Under the pieces are notes generated by a model. It searched no databases. It was not told the origin of the DNA and worked only from the letters and a program-made list of their open reading frames with translations. The position numbers and the translations under genes are program-made. A DNA stretch of 64,000 nucleotides from Allodiplogaster sudhausi (taxonomy: Eukaryota; Nematoda; Chromadorea; Rhabditida; Diplogasteridae), in the NCBI GenBank assembly GCA_945643635.1, contig CALZFC010000251.1:1-64000 (forward strand), given 5' to 3'. Positions 15,001 to 30,100 of this stretch are shown here, piece after piece; within the stretch, counting starts at the first letter, position 1; each line of letters starts with the position of its first letter.

Positions 15001-18000
15001 GTCGAAAATTTTTTGAATCCGATTGACTTCAAACTAAGCAAGGATAGTCTTCAAGGTCCCTTGATGATGAATCCGAAAGCCAAAATAAGAAAGCCCAAGT
15101 TTGCTTGGAGATTATGGTCCGTGAACTAGCTTGATGACCATGTCGAAAAATTTTTTGAATCCGATTGACTTCAAACTAAGCAAGGATAGTCTTCAGGGTC
15201 CCTTGATGATGAATCCGAAAGCCAAAATAAGAAAGCCCAAGTTTGCTTGGAGATTATGGTCCCGTGAACTAGCTTGATGACCATGTCGAAAAATTTTTGA
15301 ATCCGATTGACTTCAAAAACTAAGCAAGGATAGTCTTCAGGGTCCCTTGATGATGAATCCGAAAGCCAAAATAAGAAAGCCCAAGTTTGCTTGGAGATTA
15401 TGGTCCGTGAACTAGCTTGATGACCATGTCGAAAAATTTTTTGAATCCGATTGACTTCAAACTAAGCAAGGATAGTCTTCAGGGTCCCTTGATGATGAAT
15501 CCGAAAGCCAAAATAAGAAAGCCCAAGTTTGCTTGGAGATTATGGTCCGTGAACTAGCTTGATGACCATGTCGAAAATTTTTTGAATCCGATTGACTTCA
15601 AACTAAGCAAGGATAGTCTTCAAGGTCCCTTGATGATGAATCCGAAAGCCAAAATAAGAAAGCCCAAGTTTGCTTGGAGATTATGGTCCGTGAACTAGCT
15701 TGATGACCATGTCGAAAATTTTTTTGAATCGATTGACTTCAAACTAAGCAAGGATAGTCTTCAAGGTCCTTGATGATGAATCCGAAAGCCAAAATAAGAA
15801 AGCCCAAGTTTGCTTGGAGATTATGGTCCGTGAACTAGCTTGATGACCATGTCGAAAATTTTTTGAATCCGATTGACTTCAAACTAAGCAAGGATAGTCT
15901 TCAAGGTCCCTTGATGATGAATCCGAAAGCCAAAATAAGAAAGCCCAAGTTTGCTTGGAGATTATGGTCCGTGAACTAGCTTGATGACCATGTCGAAAAA
16001 TTTTTGAATCCGATTGACTTCAAACTAAGCAAGGATAGTCTTCAAGGTCCCTTGATGATGAATCCGAAAGCCAAAATAAGAAAGCCCAAGTTTGCTTGGA
16101 GATTATGGTCCGTGAACTAGCTTGATGACCATGTCGAAAAAATTTTTGAATCCGATTGACTTCAAACTAAGCAAGGATAGTCTTCAAGGTCCTTGATGAT
16201 GAATCCGAAAGCCAAAATAAGAAAGCCCAAGTTTGCTTGGAGATTATGGTCCGTGAACTAGCTTGATGACCATGTCGAAAAATTTTGAATCCGATTGACT
16301 TCAAACTAAGCAAGGATAGTCTTCAAGGTCCTTGATGATGAATCCGAAAGCCAAAATAAGAAAGCCCAAGTTTGCTTGGAGATTATGGTCCGTGAACTAG
16401 CTTGATGACCATGTCGAAAATTTTTTTGAATCCGATTGACTTCAAACTAAGCAAGGATAGTCTTCAGGGTCCCTTGATGATGAATCCGAAAGCCAAAATA
16501 AGAAAGCCCAAGTTTGCTTGGAGATTATGGTCCGTGAACTAGCTTGATGACCATGTCAAAAATTTTTTTGAATCCGATTGACTTCTAACTAAGCAAGGAT
16601 AGTCTTCAGGGTCCCTTGATGATGAATCCGAAAGCCAAAATAAGAAAGCCCAAGTTTGCTTGGAGATTATGGTCCCGTGAACTAGCTTGATGACCATGTC
16701 GAAAAATTTTTTGAATCCGATTGACTTCAAACTAAGCAAGGATAGTCTTCAGGTCCCTTGATGATGAATCCGAAAGCCAAAATAAGAAAGCCCAAGTTTG
16801 CTTGGAGATTATGGTCCGTGAACTAGCTTGATGACCATGTCGAAAAATTTTTTGAATCCGATTGACTTCAAACTAAGCAAGGATAGTCTTCAGGGTCCCT
16901 TGATGATGAATCCGAAAGCCAAAATAAGAAAGCCCAAGTTTGCTTGGAGATTATGGTCCGTGAACTAGCTTGATGACCATGTCGAAAAATTTTTTGAATC
17001 CGATTGACTTCAAACTAAGCAAGGATAGTCTTCAAGGTCCCTTGATGATGAATCCGAAAGCCAAAATAAGAAAGCCCAAGTTTGCTTGGAGATTATGGTC
17101 CGTGAACTAGCTTGATGACCATGTCGAAAAATTTTTTGAATCGATTGACTTCAAACTAAGCAAGGATAGTCTTCAGGTCCCTTGATGATGAATCCGAAAG
17201 CCAAAATAAGAAAGCCCAAGTTTGCTTGGAGATTATGGTCCGTGAACTAGCTTGATGACCATGTCGAAAAATTTTTTGAATCCGATTGACTTCAAACTAA
17301 GCAAGGATAGTCTTCAGGGTCCCTTGATGATGAATCCGAAAGCCAAAATAAGAAAGCCCAAGTTTGCTTGGAGATTATGGTCCGTGAACTAGCTTGATGA
17401 CCATGTCGAAAAATTTTTTGAATCCGATTGACTTCAAACTAAGCAAGGATAGTCTTCAGGGTCCCTTGATGATGAATCCGAAAGCCAAAATAAGAAAGCC
17501 CAAGTTTGCTTGGAGATTATGGTCCGTGAACTAGCTTGATGACCATGTCAAAATTTTTTGAATCCGATTGACTTCTAAACTAAGCAAGGATAGTCTTCAG
17601 GGTCCCTTGATGATGAATCCGAAAGCCAAAATAAGAAAGCCCAAGTTTGCTTGGAGATTATGGTCCGTGAACTAGCTTGATGACCATGTCGAAAAATTTT
17701 TTGAATCCGATTGACTTCAAACTAAGCAAGGATAGTCTTCAAGGTCCCTTGATGATGAATCCGAAAGCCAAAATAAGAAAGCCCAAGTTTGCTTGGAGAT
17801 TATGGTCCGTGAACTAGCTTGATGACCATGTCGAAAATTTTTTTGAATCCGATTGACTTCAAACTAAGCAAGGATAGTCTTCAAGGTCCCTTGATGATGA
17901 ATCCGAAAGCCAAAATAAGAAAGCCCAAGTTTGCTTGGAGATTATGGTCCGTGAACTAGCTTGATGACCATGTCGAAAAATTTTTTGAATCGATTGACTT

Positions 18001-19780
18001 CAAACTAAGCAAGGATAGTCTTCAAGGTCCCTTGATGATGAATCCGAAAGCCAAAATAAGAAAGCCCAAGTTTGCTTGGAGATTATGGTCCGTGAACTAG
18101 CTTGATGACCATGTCGAAAAATTTTTGAATCCGATTGACTTCAAACTAAGCAAGGATAGTCTTCAAGGTCCCTTGATGATGAATCCGAAAGCCAAAATAA
18201 GAAAGCCCAAGTTTGCTTGGAGATTATGGTCCGTGAACTAGCTTGATGACCATGTCGAAAAATTTTTTGAATCGATTGACTTCAAACTAAGCAAGGATAG
18301 CCTTCAGGTCCCTTGATGATGAATCCGAAAGCCAAAATAAGAAAGCCCAAGTTTGCTTGGAGATTATGGTCCGTGAACTAGCTTGATGACCATGTCGAAA
18401 AATTTTGAATCCGATTGACTTCAAACTAAGCAAGGATAGTCTTCAAGGTCCCTTGATGATGAATCCGAAAGCCAAAATAAGAAAGCCCAAGTTTGCTTGG
18501 AGATTATGGTCCGTGAACTAGCTTGATGACCATGTCGAAAATTTTTTGAATCCGATTGACTTCAAACTAAGCAAGGATAGTCTTCAGGGTCCCTTGATGA
18601 TGAATCCGAAAGCCAAAATAAGAAAGCCCAAGTTTGCTTGGAGATTATGGTCCGTGAACTAGCTTGATGACCATGTCAAAAATTTTTTTGAATCCGATTG
18701 ACTTCTAACTAAGCAAGGATAGTCTTCAAGGTCCCTTGATGATGAATCCGAAAGCCAAAATAAGAAAGCCCAAGTTTGCTTGGAGATTATGGTCCGTGAA
18801 CTAGCTTGATGACCATGTCGAAAAATTTTTTGAATCGATTGACTTCAAACTAAGCAAGGATAGTCTTCAAGGTCCCTTGATGATGAATCCGAAAGCCAAA
18901 ATAAGAAAGCCCAAGTTTGCTTGGAGATTATGGTCCGTGAACTAGCTTGATGACCATGTCGAAAATTTTTTTGAATCGATTGACTTCAAACTAAGCAAGG
19001 ATAGTCTTCAAGGTCCCTTGATGATGAATCCGAAAGCCAAAATAAGAAAGCCCAAGTTTGCTTGGAGATTATGGTCCGTGAACTAGCTTGATGACCATGT
19101 CGAAAATTTTTTGAATCGATTGACTTCAAACTAAGCAAGGATAGTCTTCAGGGCCCTTGATGATGAATCCGAAAGCCAAAATAAGAAAGCCCAAGTTTGC
19201 TTGGAGATTATGGTCCCGTGAACTAGCTTGATGACCATGTCGAAAAAATTTTTGAATCCGATTGACTTCAAACTAAGCAAGGATAGTCTTCAAGGTCCTT
19301 GATGATGAATCCGAAAGCCAAAATAAGAAAGCCCAAGTTTGCTTGGAGATTATGGTCCGTGAACTAGCTTGATGACCATGTCGAAAAATTTTTTGAATCG
19401 ATTGACTTCAAACTAAGCAAGGATAGTCTTCAAGGTCTTGATGATGAATCCGAAAGCCAAAATAAGAAAGCCCAAGTTTGCTTGGAGATTATGGTCCGTG
19501 AACTAGCTTGATGACCATGTCGAAAAAATTTTTGAATCCGATTGACTTCAAACTAAGCAAGGATAGTCTTCAGGTCCCTTGATGATGAATCCGAAAGCCA
19601 AAATAAGAAAGCCCAAGTTTGCTTGGAGATTATGGTCCGTGAACTAGCTTGATGACCATGTCAAAAATTTTTTTGAATCCGATTGACTTCAAACTAAGCA
19701 AGGATAGTCTTCAGGGTCCCTTGATGATGAATCCGAAAGCCAAAATAAGAAAGCCCAAGTTTGCTTGGAGATTATGGTCC
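1..19780 (+). repeat. Satellite block A, homogeneous forward monomers
   Basis: About 139 forward monomers close to the consensus, differing mainly in A/T-tract length, GGTCCGTG versus GGTCCGG(G), and CAGGG versus CAAGG. The homogeneity points to recent turnover. A few damaged monomers act as landmarks: near 2,983, 8,031 and 12,095 (each sharing a 3-bp loss that gives GCCCTTTGC), and near 3,676, 8,721 and 12,806 (internal deletions). Confidence 0.9.
13619..13650. repeat. Unique insertion in the satellite with a short palindrome
   Basis: One monomer joint carries about 22 extra bases not seen elsewhere in the array, including GGATCAATGATCC, a 6-bp perfect inverted repeat around a single A, followed by AAATGTCAAGGTCAATTG. 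It resembles a slipped and partly duplicated joint more than a foreign insertion. Confidence 0.6.
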
Positions 19781-22700
19781 GTGCGTGAACTAGCTTGATG
19801 ACCATGTCGAAAAATTTTTTGAATCCGATTGACTTCAAACTAAGCAAGGATAGTCTTCAAGGTCCTTGATGATGAATCCGAAAGCCAAAATAAGAAAGCC
19901 CAAGTTTGCTTGGAGATTATGGTCCGTGAACTAGCTTGATGACCATGTCGAAAATTTTTTGAATCCGATTGACTTCAACTAAGCAAGGATAGTCTTCAGG
20001 TCCCTTGATGATGAATCCGAAAGCCAAAATAAGAAAGCCCAAGTTTGCTTAGATTATGGTCCGTGAACTAGCTTGATGACCATGTCGAAAATTTTTTTGA
20101 ATCGATTGACTTCAAACTAAGCAAGGATAGTCTTCAAGGTCCCTTGATGATGAATCCGAAAGCCAAAATAAGAAAGCCCAAGTTTGCTTGGAGATTATGG
20201 TCCGTGAACTAGCTTGATGACCATGTCGAAAATTTTTTGAATCGATTGACTTCAAACTAAGCAAGGATAGTCTTCAGGGTCCCTTGATGATGAATCCGAA
20301 AGCCAAAATAAGAAAGCCCAAGTTTGCTTGGAGATTATGGTCCGTGCGTGAACTAGCTTGATGACCATGTCGAAAAATTTTTGAATCCGATTGACTTCAA
20401 ACTAAGCAAGGATAGTCTTCAAGGTCCCTTGATGATGAATCCGAAAGCCAAAATAAGAAAGCCCAAGTTTGCTTGGAGATTATGGTCCGTGAACTAGCTT
20501 GATGACCATGTCGAAAATTTTTTGAATCGATTGACTTCAAACTAAGCAAGGATAGTCTTCAAGGTCCCTTGATGATGAATCCGAAAGCCAAAATAAGAAA
20601 GCCCAAGTTTGCTTGGAGATTATGGTCCGTGAACTAGCTTGATGACCATGTCGAAAAAATTTTTGAATCCGATTGACTTCAAACTAAGCAAGGATAGTCT
20701 TCAGGTCCCTTGATGATGAATCCGAAAGCCAAAATAAGAAAGCCCAAGTTTGCTTGGAGATTATGGTCCGTGAACTAGCTTGATGACCATGTCGAAAACT
20801 TTTTTGAATCCGATTGACTTCAAACTAAGCAAGGATAGTCTTCAGGGTCCCTTGATGATGAATCCGAAAGCCAAAATAAGAAAGCCCAAGTTTGCTTGGA
20901 GATTATGGTCCGTGAACTAGCTTGATGACCATGTCGAAAAATTTTTTGAATCCGATTGACTTCAAACTAAGCAAGGATAGTCTTCATGGTCCCTGATGAT
21001 GAATCCGAAAGCCAAAATAAGAAAGCCCAAGTTTGCTTGGAGATTATGGTCCGTGAACTAGCTTGATGACCATGTCGAAAATTTTTTTGAATCGATTGAC
21101 TTCAAACTAAGCAAGGATAGTCTTCAAGGTCCTTGATGATGAATCCGAAAGCCAAAATAAGAAAGCCCAAGTTTGCTTGGAGATTATGGTCCGTGAACTA
21201 GCTTGATGACCATGTCAAAAATTTTTTTGAATCCGATTGACTTCAAACTAAGCAAGGATAGTCTTCAAGGTCAATTGATGATGAATCCGAAAGCCAAAAT
21301 AAGAAAGCCCAAGTTTGCTTGGAGATTATGGTCCGTGAACTAGCTTGATGACCATGTCGAAAAAATTTTTTGAATCCGATTGACTTCAAACTAAGCAAGG
21401 ATAGTCTTCAGGGTCCCTTGATGATGAATCCGAAAGCCAAAATAAGAAAGCCCAAGTTTGCTTGGAGATTATGGTCCGTGAACTAGCTTGATGACCATGT
21501 CGAAAAATTTTTGAATCCGATTGACTTCAAACTAAGCAAGGATAGTCTTCAGGGTCCCTTGATGATGAATCCGAAAGCCAAAATAAGAAAGCCCAAGTTT
21601 GCTTGGAGATTATGGTCCGTGAACTAGCTTGATGACCATGTCGAAAATTTTTTGAATCGATTGACTTCAAACTAAGCAAGGATAGTCTTCAGGGTCCCTT
21701 GATGATGAATCCGAAAGCCAAAATAAGAAAGCCCAAGTTTGCTTGGAGATTATGGTCCGTGAACTAGCTTGATGACCATGTCGAAAAATTTTTTGAATCC
21801 GATTGACTTCAAACTAAGCAAGGATAGTCTTCAAGGTCAATTGATGATGAATCCGAAAGCCAAAATAAGAAAGCCCAAGTTTGCTTGGAGATTATGGTCC
21901 GTGAACTAGCTTGATGACCATGTCGAAAAAATTTTTTGAATCGATTGACTTCAAACTAAGCAAGGATAGTCTTCAAGGTCAATGATGATGAATCCGAAAG
22001 CCAAAATAAGAAAGCCCAAGTTTGCTTGGAGATTATGGTCCGTGAACTAGCTTGATGACCATGTCGAAAAATTTTTGAATCCGATTGACTTCAAACTAAG
22101 CAAGGATAGTCTTCAGGTCCCTTGATGATGAATCCGAAAGCCAAAATAAGAAAGCCCAAGTTTGCTTGGAGATTATGGTCCGTGAACTAGCTTGATGACC
22201 ATGTCGAAAATTTTTTTGAATCCGATTGACTTAACTAAGCAAGGATAGTCTTCAGGGTCCCTTGATGATGAATCCGAAAGCCAAAATAAGAAAGCCCAAG
22301 TTTGCTTGGAGATTATGGTCCGTGCGTGAACTAGCTTGATGACCATGTCGAAAATTTTTTTGAATCCGATTGACTTCAAACTAAGCAAGGATAGTCTTCA
22401 GGTCCCTTGATGATGAATCCGAAAGCCAAAATAAGAAAGCCCAAGTTTGCTTGGAGATTATGGTCCGTGAACTAGCTTGATGACCATGTCGAAAATTTTT
22501 TTGAATCCGATTGACTTCAAACTAAGCAAGGATAGTCTTCAAGGTCCCTTGATGATGAATCCGAAAGCCAAAATAAGAAAGCCCAAGTTTGCTTGGAGAT
22601 TATGGTCCGTGAACTAGCTTGATGACCATGTCAAAAATTTTTTTGAATCCGATTGACTTCAAACTAAGCAAGGATAGTCTTCAAGGTCAATTGATGATGA

Positions 22701-25700
22701 ATCCGAAAGCCAAAATAAGAAAGCCCAAGTTTGCTTGGAGATTATGGTCCGTGAACTAGCTTGATGACCATGTCGAAAAAATTTTTTGAATCCGATTGAC
22801 TTCAAACTAAGCAAGGATAGTCTTCATGGTCCCTTGATGATGAATCCGAAAGCCAAAATAAGAAAGCCCAAGTTTGCTTGGAGATTATGGTCCGTGCGTG
22901 AACTAGCTTGATGACCATGTCGAAAAATTTTTTGAATCCGATTGACTTCAAACTAAGCAAGGATAGTCTTCAGGGTCCCTTGATGATGAATCCGAAAGCC
23001 AAAATAAGAAAGCCCAAGTTTGCTTGGAGATTATGGTCCGTGAACTAGCTTGATGACCATGCCAAAAATTTTTTGAATCCGATTGACTTCTAACTAAGCA
23101 AGGATAGTCTTCATGGTCCCTTGATGATGAATCCGAAAGCCAAAATAAGAAAGCCCAAGTTTGCTTGGAGATTATGGTCCGTGCGTGAACTAGCTTGATG
23201 ACCATGTCGAAAAATTTTTTGAATCCGATTGACTTCAAACTAAGCAAGGATAGTCTTCAGGGTCCCTTGATGATGAATCCGAAAGCCAAAATAAGAAAGC
23301 CCAAGTTTGCTTGGAGATTATGGTCCGTGAACTAGCTTGATGACCATGTCAAAAATTTTTTGAATCCGATTGACTTCAACTAAGCAAGGATAGTCTTCAT
23401 GGTCCCTTGATGATGAATCCGAAAGCCAAAATAAGAAAGCCCAAGTTTGCTTGGAGATTATGGTCCGTGAACTAGCTTGATGACCATGTCGAAAATTTTT
23501 TGAATCGATTGACTTCAAACTAAGCAAGGATAGTCTTCAAGGTCAATTGATGATGAATCCGAAAGCCAAAATAAGAAAGCCCAAGTTTGCTTAGAGATTA
23601 TGGTCCGTGAACTAGCTTGATGACCATGTCGAAAATTTTTTGAATCGATTGACTTCAAACTAAGCAAGGATAGCCTTCAAGGTCAATTGATGATGAATCC
23701 GAAAGCCAAAATAAGAAAGCCCAAGTTTGCTTGGAGATTATGGTCCGTGAACTAGCTTGATGACCATGTCGAAAATTTTTTGAATCCGATTGACTTCAAA
23801 CTAAGCAAGGATAGTCTTCAGGGCCCCTTGATGATGAATCCGAAAGCCAAAATAAGAAAGCCCAAGTTTGCTTGGAGATTATGGTCCGTGCGTGAACTAG
23901 CTTGATGACCATGTCGAAAAATTTTTGAATCCGATTGACTTCAAACTAAGCAAGGATAGCCTTCAAGGTCCCTTGATGATGAATCCGAAAGCCAAAATAA
24001 GAAAGCCCAAGTTTGCTTGGAGATTATGGTCCGTGATCTAGCTTGATGACCATGTCGAAAAATTTTTTGAATCGATTGACTTCAAACTAAGCAAGGATAG
24101 TCTTCAAGGTCAATTGATGATGAATCCGAAAGCCAAAATAAGAAAGCCCAAGTTTGCTTGGAGATTATGGTCCGTGAACTAGCTTGATGACCATGTCGAA
24201 AAATTTTTGAATCCGATTGACTTCAAACTAAGCAAGGATAGTCTTCAGGTCCCTTGATGATGAATCCGAAAGCCAAAATAAGAAAGCCCAAGTTTGCTTG
24301 GAGATTATGGTCCGTGAACTAGCTTGATGACCATGTCAAAATTTTTTGAATCCGATTGACTTAACTAAGCAAGGATAGTCTTCAGGGCCCTTGATGATGA
24401 ATCCGAAAGCCAAAATAAGAAAGCCCAAGTTTGCTTGGAGATTATGGTCCGTGAACTAGCTTGATGACCATGTCGAAAATTTTTTTGAATCCGATTGACT
24501 TCAAACTAAGCAAGGATAGTCTTCATGGTCCCTTGATGATGAATCCGAAAGCCAAAATAAGAAAGCCCAAGTTTGCTTGGAGATTATGGTCCGTGAACTA
24601 GCTTGATGACCATGTCGAAAATTTTTTTGAATCGATTGACTTCAAACTAAGCAAGGATAGCCTTCAAGGTCAATTGATGATGAATCCGAAAGCCAAAATA
24701 AGAAAGCCCAAGTTTGCTTGGAGATTATGGTCCGTGAACTAGCTTGATGACCATGTCAAAAATTTTTTTGAATCCGATTGACTTCAAACTAAGCAAGGAT
24801 AGTCTTCAAGGTCAATTGATGATGAATCCGAAAGCCAAAATAAGAAAGCCCAAGTTTGCTTGGAGATTATGGTCCGTGATCTAGCTTGATGACCATGTCG
24901 AAAAATTTTTTGAATCCGATTGACTTCAAACTAAGCAAGGATAGTCTTTATGGTCCCTTGATGATGAATCCGAAAGCCAAAATAAGAAAGCCCAAGTTTG
25001 CTTGGAGATTATGGTCCGTGCGTGAACTAGCTTGATGACCATGTCGAAAAATTTTTTGAATCCGATTGACTTCAAACTAAGCAAGGATAGTCTTCAGGGT
25101 CCCTTGATGATGAATCCGAAAGCCAAAATAAGAAAGCCCAAGTTTGCTTGGAGATTATGGTCCGTGAACTAGCTTGATGACCATGCCAAAAATTTTTTGA
25201 ATCCGATTGACCTCTAACTAAGCAAGGATAGTCTTCATGGTCCCTTGATGATGAATCCGAAAGCCAAAATAAGAAAGCCCAAGTTTGCTTGGAGATTATG
25301 GTCCGTGCGTGAACTAGCTTGATGACCATGTCGAAAAATTTTTTGAATCCGATTGACTTCAAACTAAGCAAGGATAGTCTTCAGGGTACCTTGATGATGA
25401 ATCCGAAAGCCAAAATAAGAAAGCCCAAGTTTGCTTGGAGATTATGGTCCGTGAACTAGCTTGATGACCATGCCAAAAATTTTTTTGAATCCGATTGACC
25501 TCTAACTAAGCAAGGATAGTCTTTATGGTCCCTTGATGATGAATCCGAAAGCCAAAATAAGAAAGCCTAAGTTTGCTTGGAGATTATGGTCCGTGATCTA
25601 GCTTGATGACCATGTCGAAAATTTTTTGAATCGATTGACTTCAAACTAAGCAAGGATAGCCTTCAAGGTCAATTGATGATGAATCCGAAAGCCAAAATAA

Positions 25701-27170
25701 GAAAGCCCAAGTTTGCTTGGAGATTATGGTCCGTAAACTAGCTTGATGACCATGTCGAAAATTTTTTTGAATCGATTGACTTCAAACTAAGCAAGGATAG
25801 CCTTCAAGGTCAATTGATGATGAATCCGAAAGCCAAAATAAGAAAGCCCAAGTTTGCTTGGAGATTATGGTCCGTGATCTAGCTTGATGACCATGTCGAA
25901 CAATTTTTTGAATCGATTGACTTCAAACTAAGCAAGGATAGTCTTCAGGGCCCCTTGATGATGAATCCGAAAGTCAAAATAAGAAAGCCCAAGTTTGCTT
26001 GGAGATTATGGTCCGTGCGTGAACTAGCTTGATGACCATGTCGAAAAATTTTTTGAATCCGATTGACTTCAAACTAAGCAAGGATAGCCTTCAAGGTCAA
26101 TTGATGATGAATCCGAAAGCCAAAATAAGAAAGCCCAAGTTTGCTTGGAGATTATGGTCCGTGATCTAGCTTGATGACCATGTCGAACAATTTTTTGAAT
26201 CGATTGACTTCAAACTAAGCAAGGATAGCCTTCAAGGTCAATTGATGATGAATCCGAAAGCCAAAATAAGAAAGCCCAAGTTTGCTTGGAGATTATGGTC
26301 CGTGAACTTGCTTGATGACCATGTCGAGAAAATTTTTGAATCCGATTGACTTCAAACTAAGCAAGGATAGTCTTCAGGTCCCTTGATGATGAATCCGAAA
26401 GCCAAAATAAGAAAGCCCAAGTTTGCTTGGAGATTATGGTCCGTGAACTAGCTTGATGACCATGCCAAAACTTTTTTTGAATCCGATTGACCTCTAACTA
26501 AGCAAGGATAGTCTTCAGGGCCCCTTGATGATGAATCCGAAAGTCAAAATAAGAAAGCCCAAGTTTGCTTGGAGATTATGGTCCGTGCGTGAACTAGCTT
26601 GATGACCATGTCGAAAAATTTTTTGAATCCGATTGACTTCAAACTAAGCAAGGATAGTCTTTATGGTCCCTTGATGATGAATCCGAAAGCCAAAATAAGA
26701 AAGCCTAAGTTTGCTTGGAGATTATGGTCCGTGATCTAGCTTGATGACCATGTCGAAAATTTTTTTGAATCGATTGACTTCAAACTAAGCAAGGATAGCC
26801 TTCAAGGTCAATTGATGATGAATCCGAAAGCCAAAATAAGAAAGCCCAAGTTTGCTTGGAGATTATGGTCCGTGAACTTGCTTGATGACCATGTCGAAAA
26901 ATTTTTTGAATCGATTGACTTCAAACTAAGCAAGGATAGCCTTCAAGGTCAATTGATGATGAATCCGAAAGCCAAAATAAGAAAGCCCAAGTTTGCTTGG
27001 AGATTATGGTCCGTGAACTAGCTTGATGACCATGCCAAAAATTTTTTTGAATCCGATTGACCTCTAACTAAGCAAGGATAGTCTTCAGGGCCCCTTGATG
27101 ATGAATCCGAAAGTCAAAATAAGAAAGCCCAAGTTTGCTTGGAGATTATGGTCCGTGAACTAGCTTGATG
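19781..27170 (+). repeat. Satellite block B, forward, marker-bearing monomers
   Basis: Forward monomers in which new variants appear: a 4-bp insertion giving GGTCCGTGCGTGAAC (about 19,783, 20,344, 22,323, 22,893, 23,181, 23,889, 25,018, 25,305, 26,006 and 26,586), GGTCAATTGATG at the monomer joint, GTGATCTAGC, and GACCATGCCAAAA. The spacing of the insertion-bearing monomers is mirrored in the reverse block at 41.9-46.2 kb, so this block is the outer part of the left palindrome arm. Confidence 0.85.
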
Positions 27171-30100
27171 ACCATGTCGAAACAAATTTTGAATCCGATT
27201 GACTTCAAACTAAGCAAGGATAGTCTTCAAGTTCCCTTGATGATGAATCCGAAAGCCAAAATAAGAAAGCCCAAGTTTGCTTGGAGATTATGGTCCGTGA
27301 TCTAGCTTGATGACCATGTCGAAACAAATTTTGAATCCGATTGACTTCAAACTAAGCAAGGATAGTCTTCAAGGTCACTTGATGATGAATCCGAAAGATA
27401 AAATAAGAAAGCCCAAGTTTGCTTGGAGATTATGGTCCGTGAACTAGCTTGATGACCATGTCGAAAATTTTTTTGAATCGATTGACTTCAAACTAAGCAA
27501 GGATAGAATTCAAGGTCAATTGATGATGAATCCGAAAGCCAAAATAAGAAAGCCCAAGTTTGCTTAAAGATTATGGTCCGTGATCTAGCTTGATGACCAT
27601 GTCGAAAAAATTTTTTCAATCGATTGACTTCAAACTAAGCAAGGATGGCCGTCAAGGTCAATTGATGATGAATCCGAAAGCCAAAATAAAAAAAAACCCA
27701 AGTTTGGTTGGAGATTATGGTCCGTGATCTAGCTTGATGGCCATGTCGAAAAAACTTTTTGAATCGATTGACTTCAAACTAAGCAAGGATGGCCTTCAAT
27801 GTCAATTGATGATGAATCCTAAAGCCAAAATAAGAAAGCCCAAGTTTGCATGGAGATTGTGGTACGTGAACTAGCTTGATGACCATGTCGAAAAAAAATT
27901 TTGAATCCGATTGACTTCAAACTAAGCAAGGATAGTCTTCAAGGTCCCTTGATGATGAATCCGAAAGCCAAAATAAGAAAGCCCAAGTTTGCTTGGAGAT
28001 TATGGTCCGTGATCTAGGTTGATGAGTATGTCGAAAATTTTTTTGAATCCGACTGACTTCAAACTAAGCAGGGATAGCCTTCAAGGTCAATTGATGATGA
28101 ATCCGAAAGCCAAAATAAGAAAGCCCAAGTTTGCTTGGAGATTATGGTCCGTGAACTAGCTTGATGACCATGTCGAAAATTTTTTTGAATCCGATTGACT
28201 TCTTACTAAGCAAGAATAGTCTTCAGGGTCCCTTGATGATGAATCCGAAAGCCAAAATAAGAAAGCCCAAGTTTGCTTGGAGATTATAGTCCGTGAACTA
28301 GCTTGATGACCATGTCAAAAATTTTTTTGAATCCGATTGACTTTTTACTAAGCAAGGATAGTCTTCAGGGTCCCTTGATGATGAATCCGAAAGCCAAAAT
28401 AAGAAAGCCCAAGTTTGCTTGGAGATTATGGTCCGTGATCTAGCTTGATGACCATGTCGAAACAAATTTTGAATCCGATTGACTTCAAACTAAGCAAGGA
28501 GAGTCTTCAAGGTCACTTGATGATGAATCCGAAAGAAAATAAGAAAGCCCAAGTTTGCTTGGAGATTATGGTCCGTGAACCAGCTTGATGACCATGTCGA
28601 AAATTTTTTTGAATCGATTGACTTCAAACTAAGCAAGGATAGAATTCAAGGTCAATTGATGATGAATCCGAAAGCAAAAATAAGAAAGCCCAAGTTTGCT
28701 TGGAGATTATGGTCCGTGATCTAGCTTGATGACCATGTCGAAACAAATTTTGAATCCGACTGACTTCAAACTAAGCAAGGATAGTCTTCAAGGTCACTTG
28801 ATGATGAATCCGAAAGATAAAATAAGAAAGCCCAAGTTTGCTTGGAGATTATGGTCCGTGAACCAGCTTGATGACCATGTCGAAAATTTTTTTGAATCGA
28901 TTGACTTCAAACTAAGCAAGGATAGAATTCAAGGTCAATTGATGATGAATCCGAAAGCCAAAATAAGAAAGCCCAAGTTTGCTTAAAGATTATGGTCCGT
29001 GATCTAGCTTGATGACCATGTCGAAAAAATTTTTTCAATCGATTGACTTCAAACTAAGCAAGGATGGCCTTCAATGTCAATTGATGATGAATCCTAAAGC
29101 CAAAATAAGAAAGCCCAAGTTTGCATGGAGATTGTGGTACGTGAACTAGCTTGATGACCATGTCGAAAAAAAATTTTGAATCCGATTGACTACAAACTAA
29201 GCAAGGATAGTCTTCAAGGTCCCTTGATGATGAATCCGAAAGCCAAAATAAGAAAGCCCAAGTTTGCTTGGAGATTATGGTCCGTGATTTAGGTTGATGA
29301 GTATGTCGAAAAATTTTTTGAATCCGACTGACTTCAAACTAAGCAGGATAGCCTTCAAGGTCAATTGATGATGAATCCGAAAGCCAAAATAAGAAAGCCC
29401 AAGTTTGCTTGGAGATTATGGTCCGTGAACTAGCTTGATGACCATGTCGAAAATTTTTTTGAATCCGATTGACTTCTTACTAAGCAAGAATAGTCTTCAG
29501 GGTCCCTTGATGATGAATCCGAAAGCCAAAATAAGAAAGCCCAAGTTTGCTTGGAGATTATGGTCCGTGATCTAGCTTGATGACCATGTCGAAAAAATTT
29601 TGAATCCGATTGACTTCAAACTAAGCAAGGAGAGTCTTCAAGGTCACTTGATGATGAATCCGAAAGATAAAATAAGAAAGCCCAAGTTTGCTTGGAGATT
29701 ATGGTCCGTGAACCAGCTTGATGACCATGTCGAAAATTTTTTTGAATCGATTGACTTCAAACTAAGCAAGGATAGAATTCAAGGTCAATTGATGATGAAT
29801 CCGAAAGCCAAAATAAGAAAGCCCAAGTTTGCTTGGAGATTATGGTCCGTGATCTAGCTTGATGAGTATGTCGAAAATTTTTTTGAATCCGATTGACTTC
29901 AAACTAAGCAAGGATGGCCTTCAAGGTCAATTGATGATGAATCCGAAAGCCAAAATAAAAAAAACCCAAGTTTGGTTGGAGATTATGGTCCGTGATCTAG
30001 CTTGATGGCCATGTCGAAAAAAATTTTTGAATCGATTGACTTCAAACTAAGCAAGGATGGCCTTCAATGTCAATTGATGATGAATCCTAAAGCCAAAATA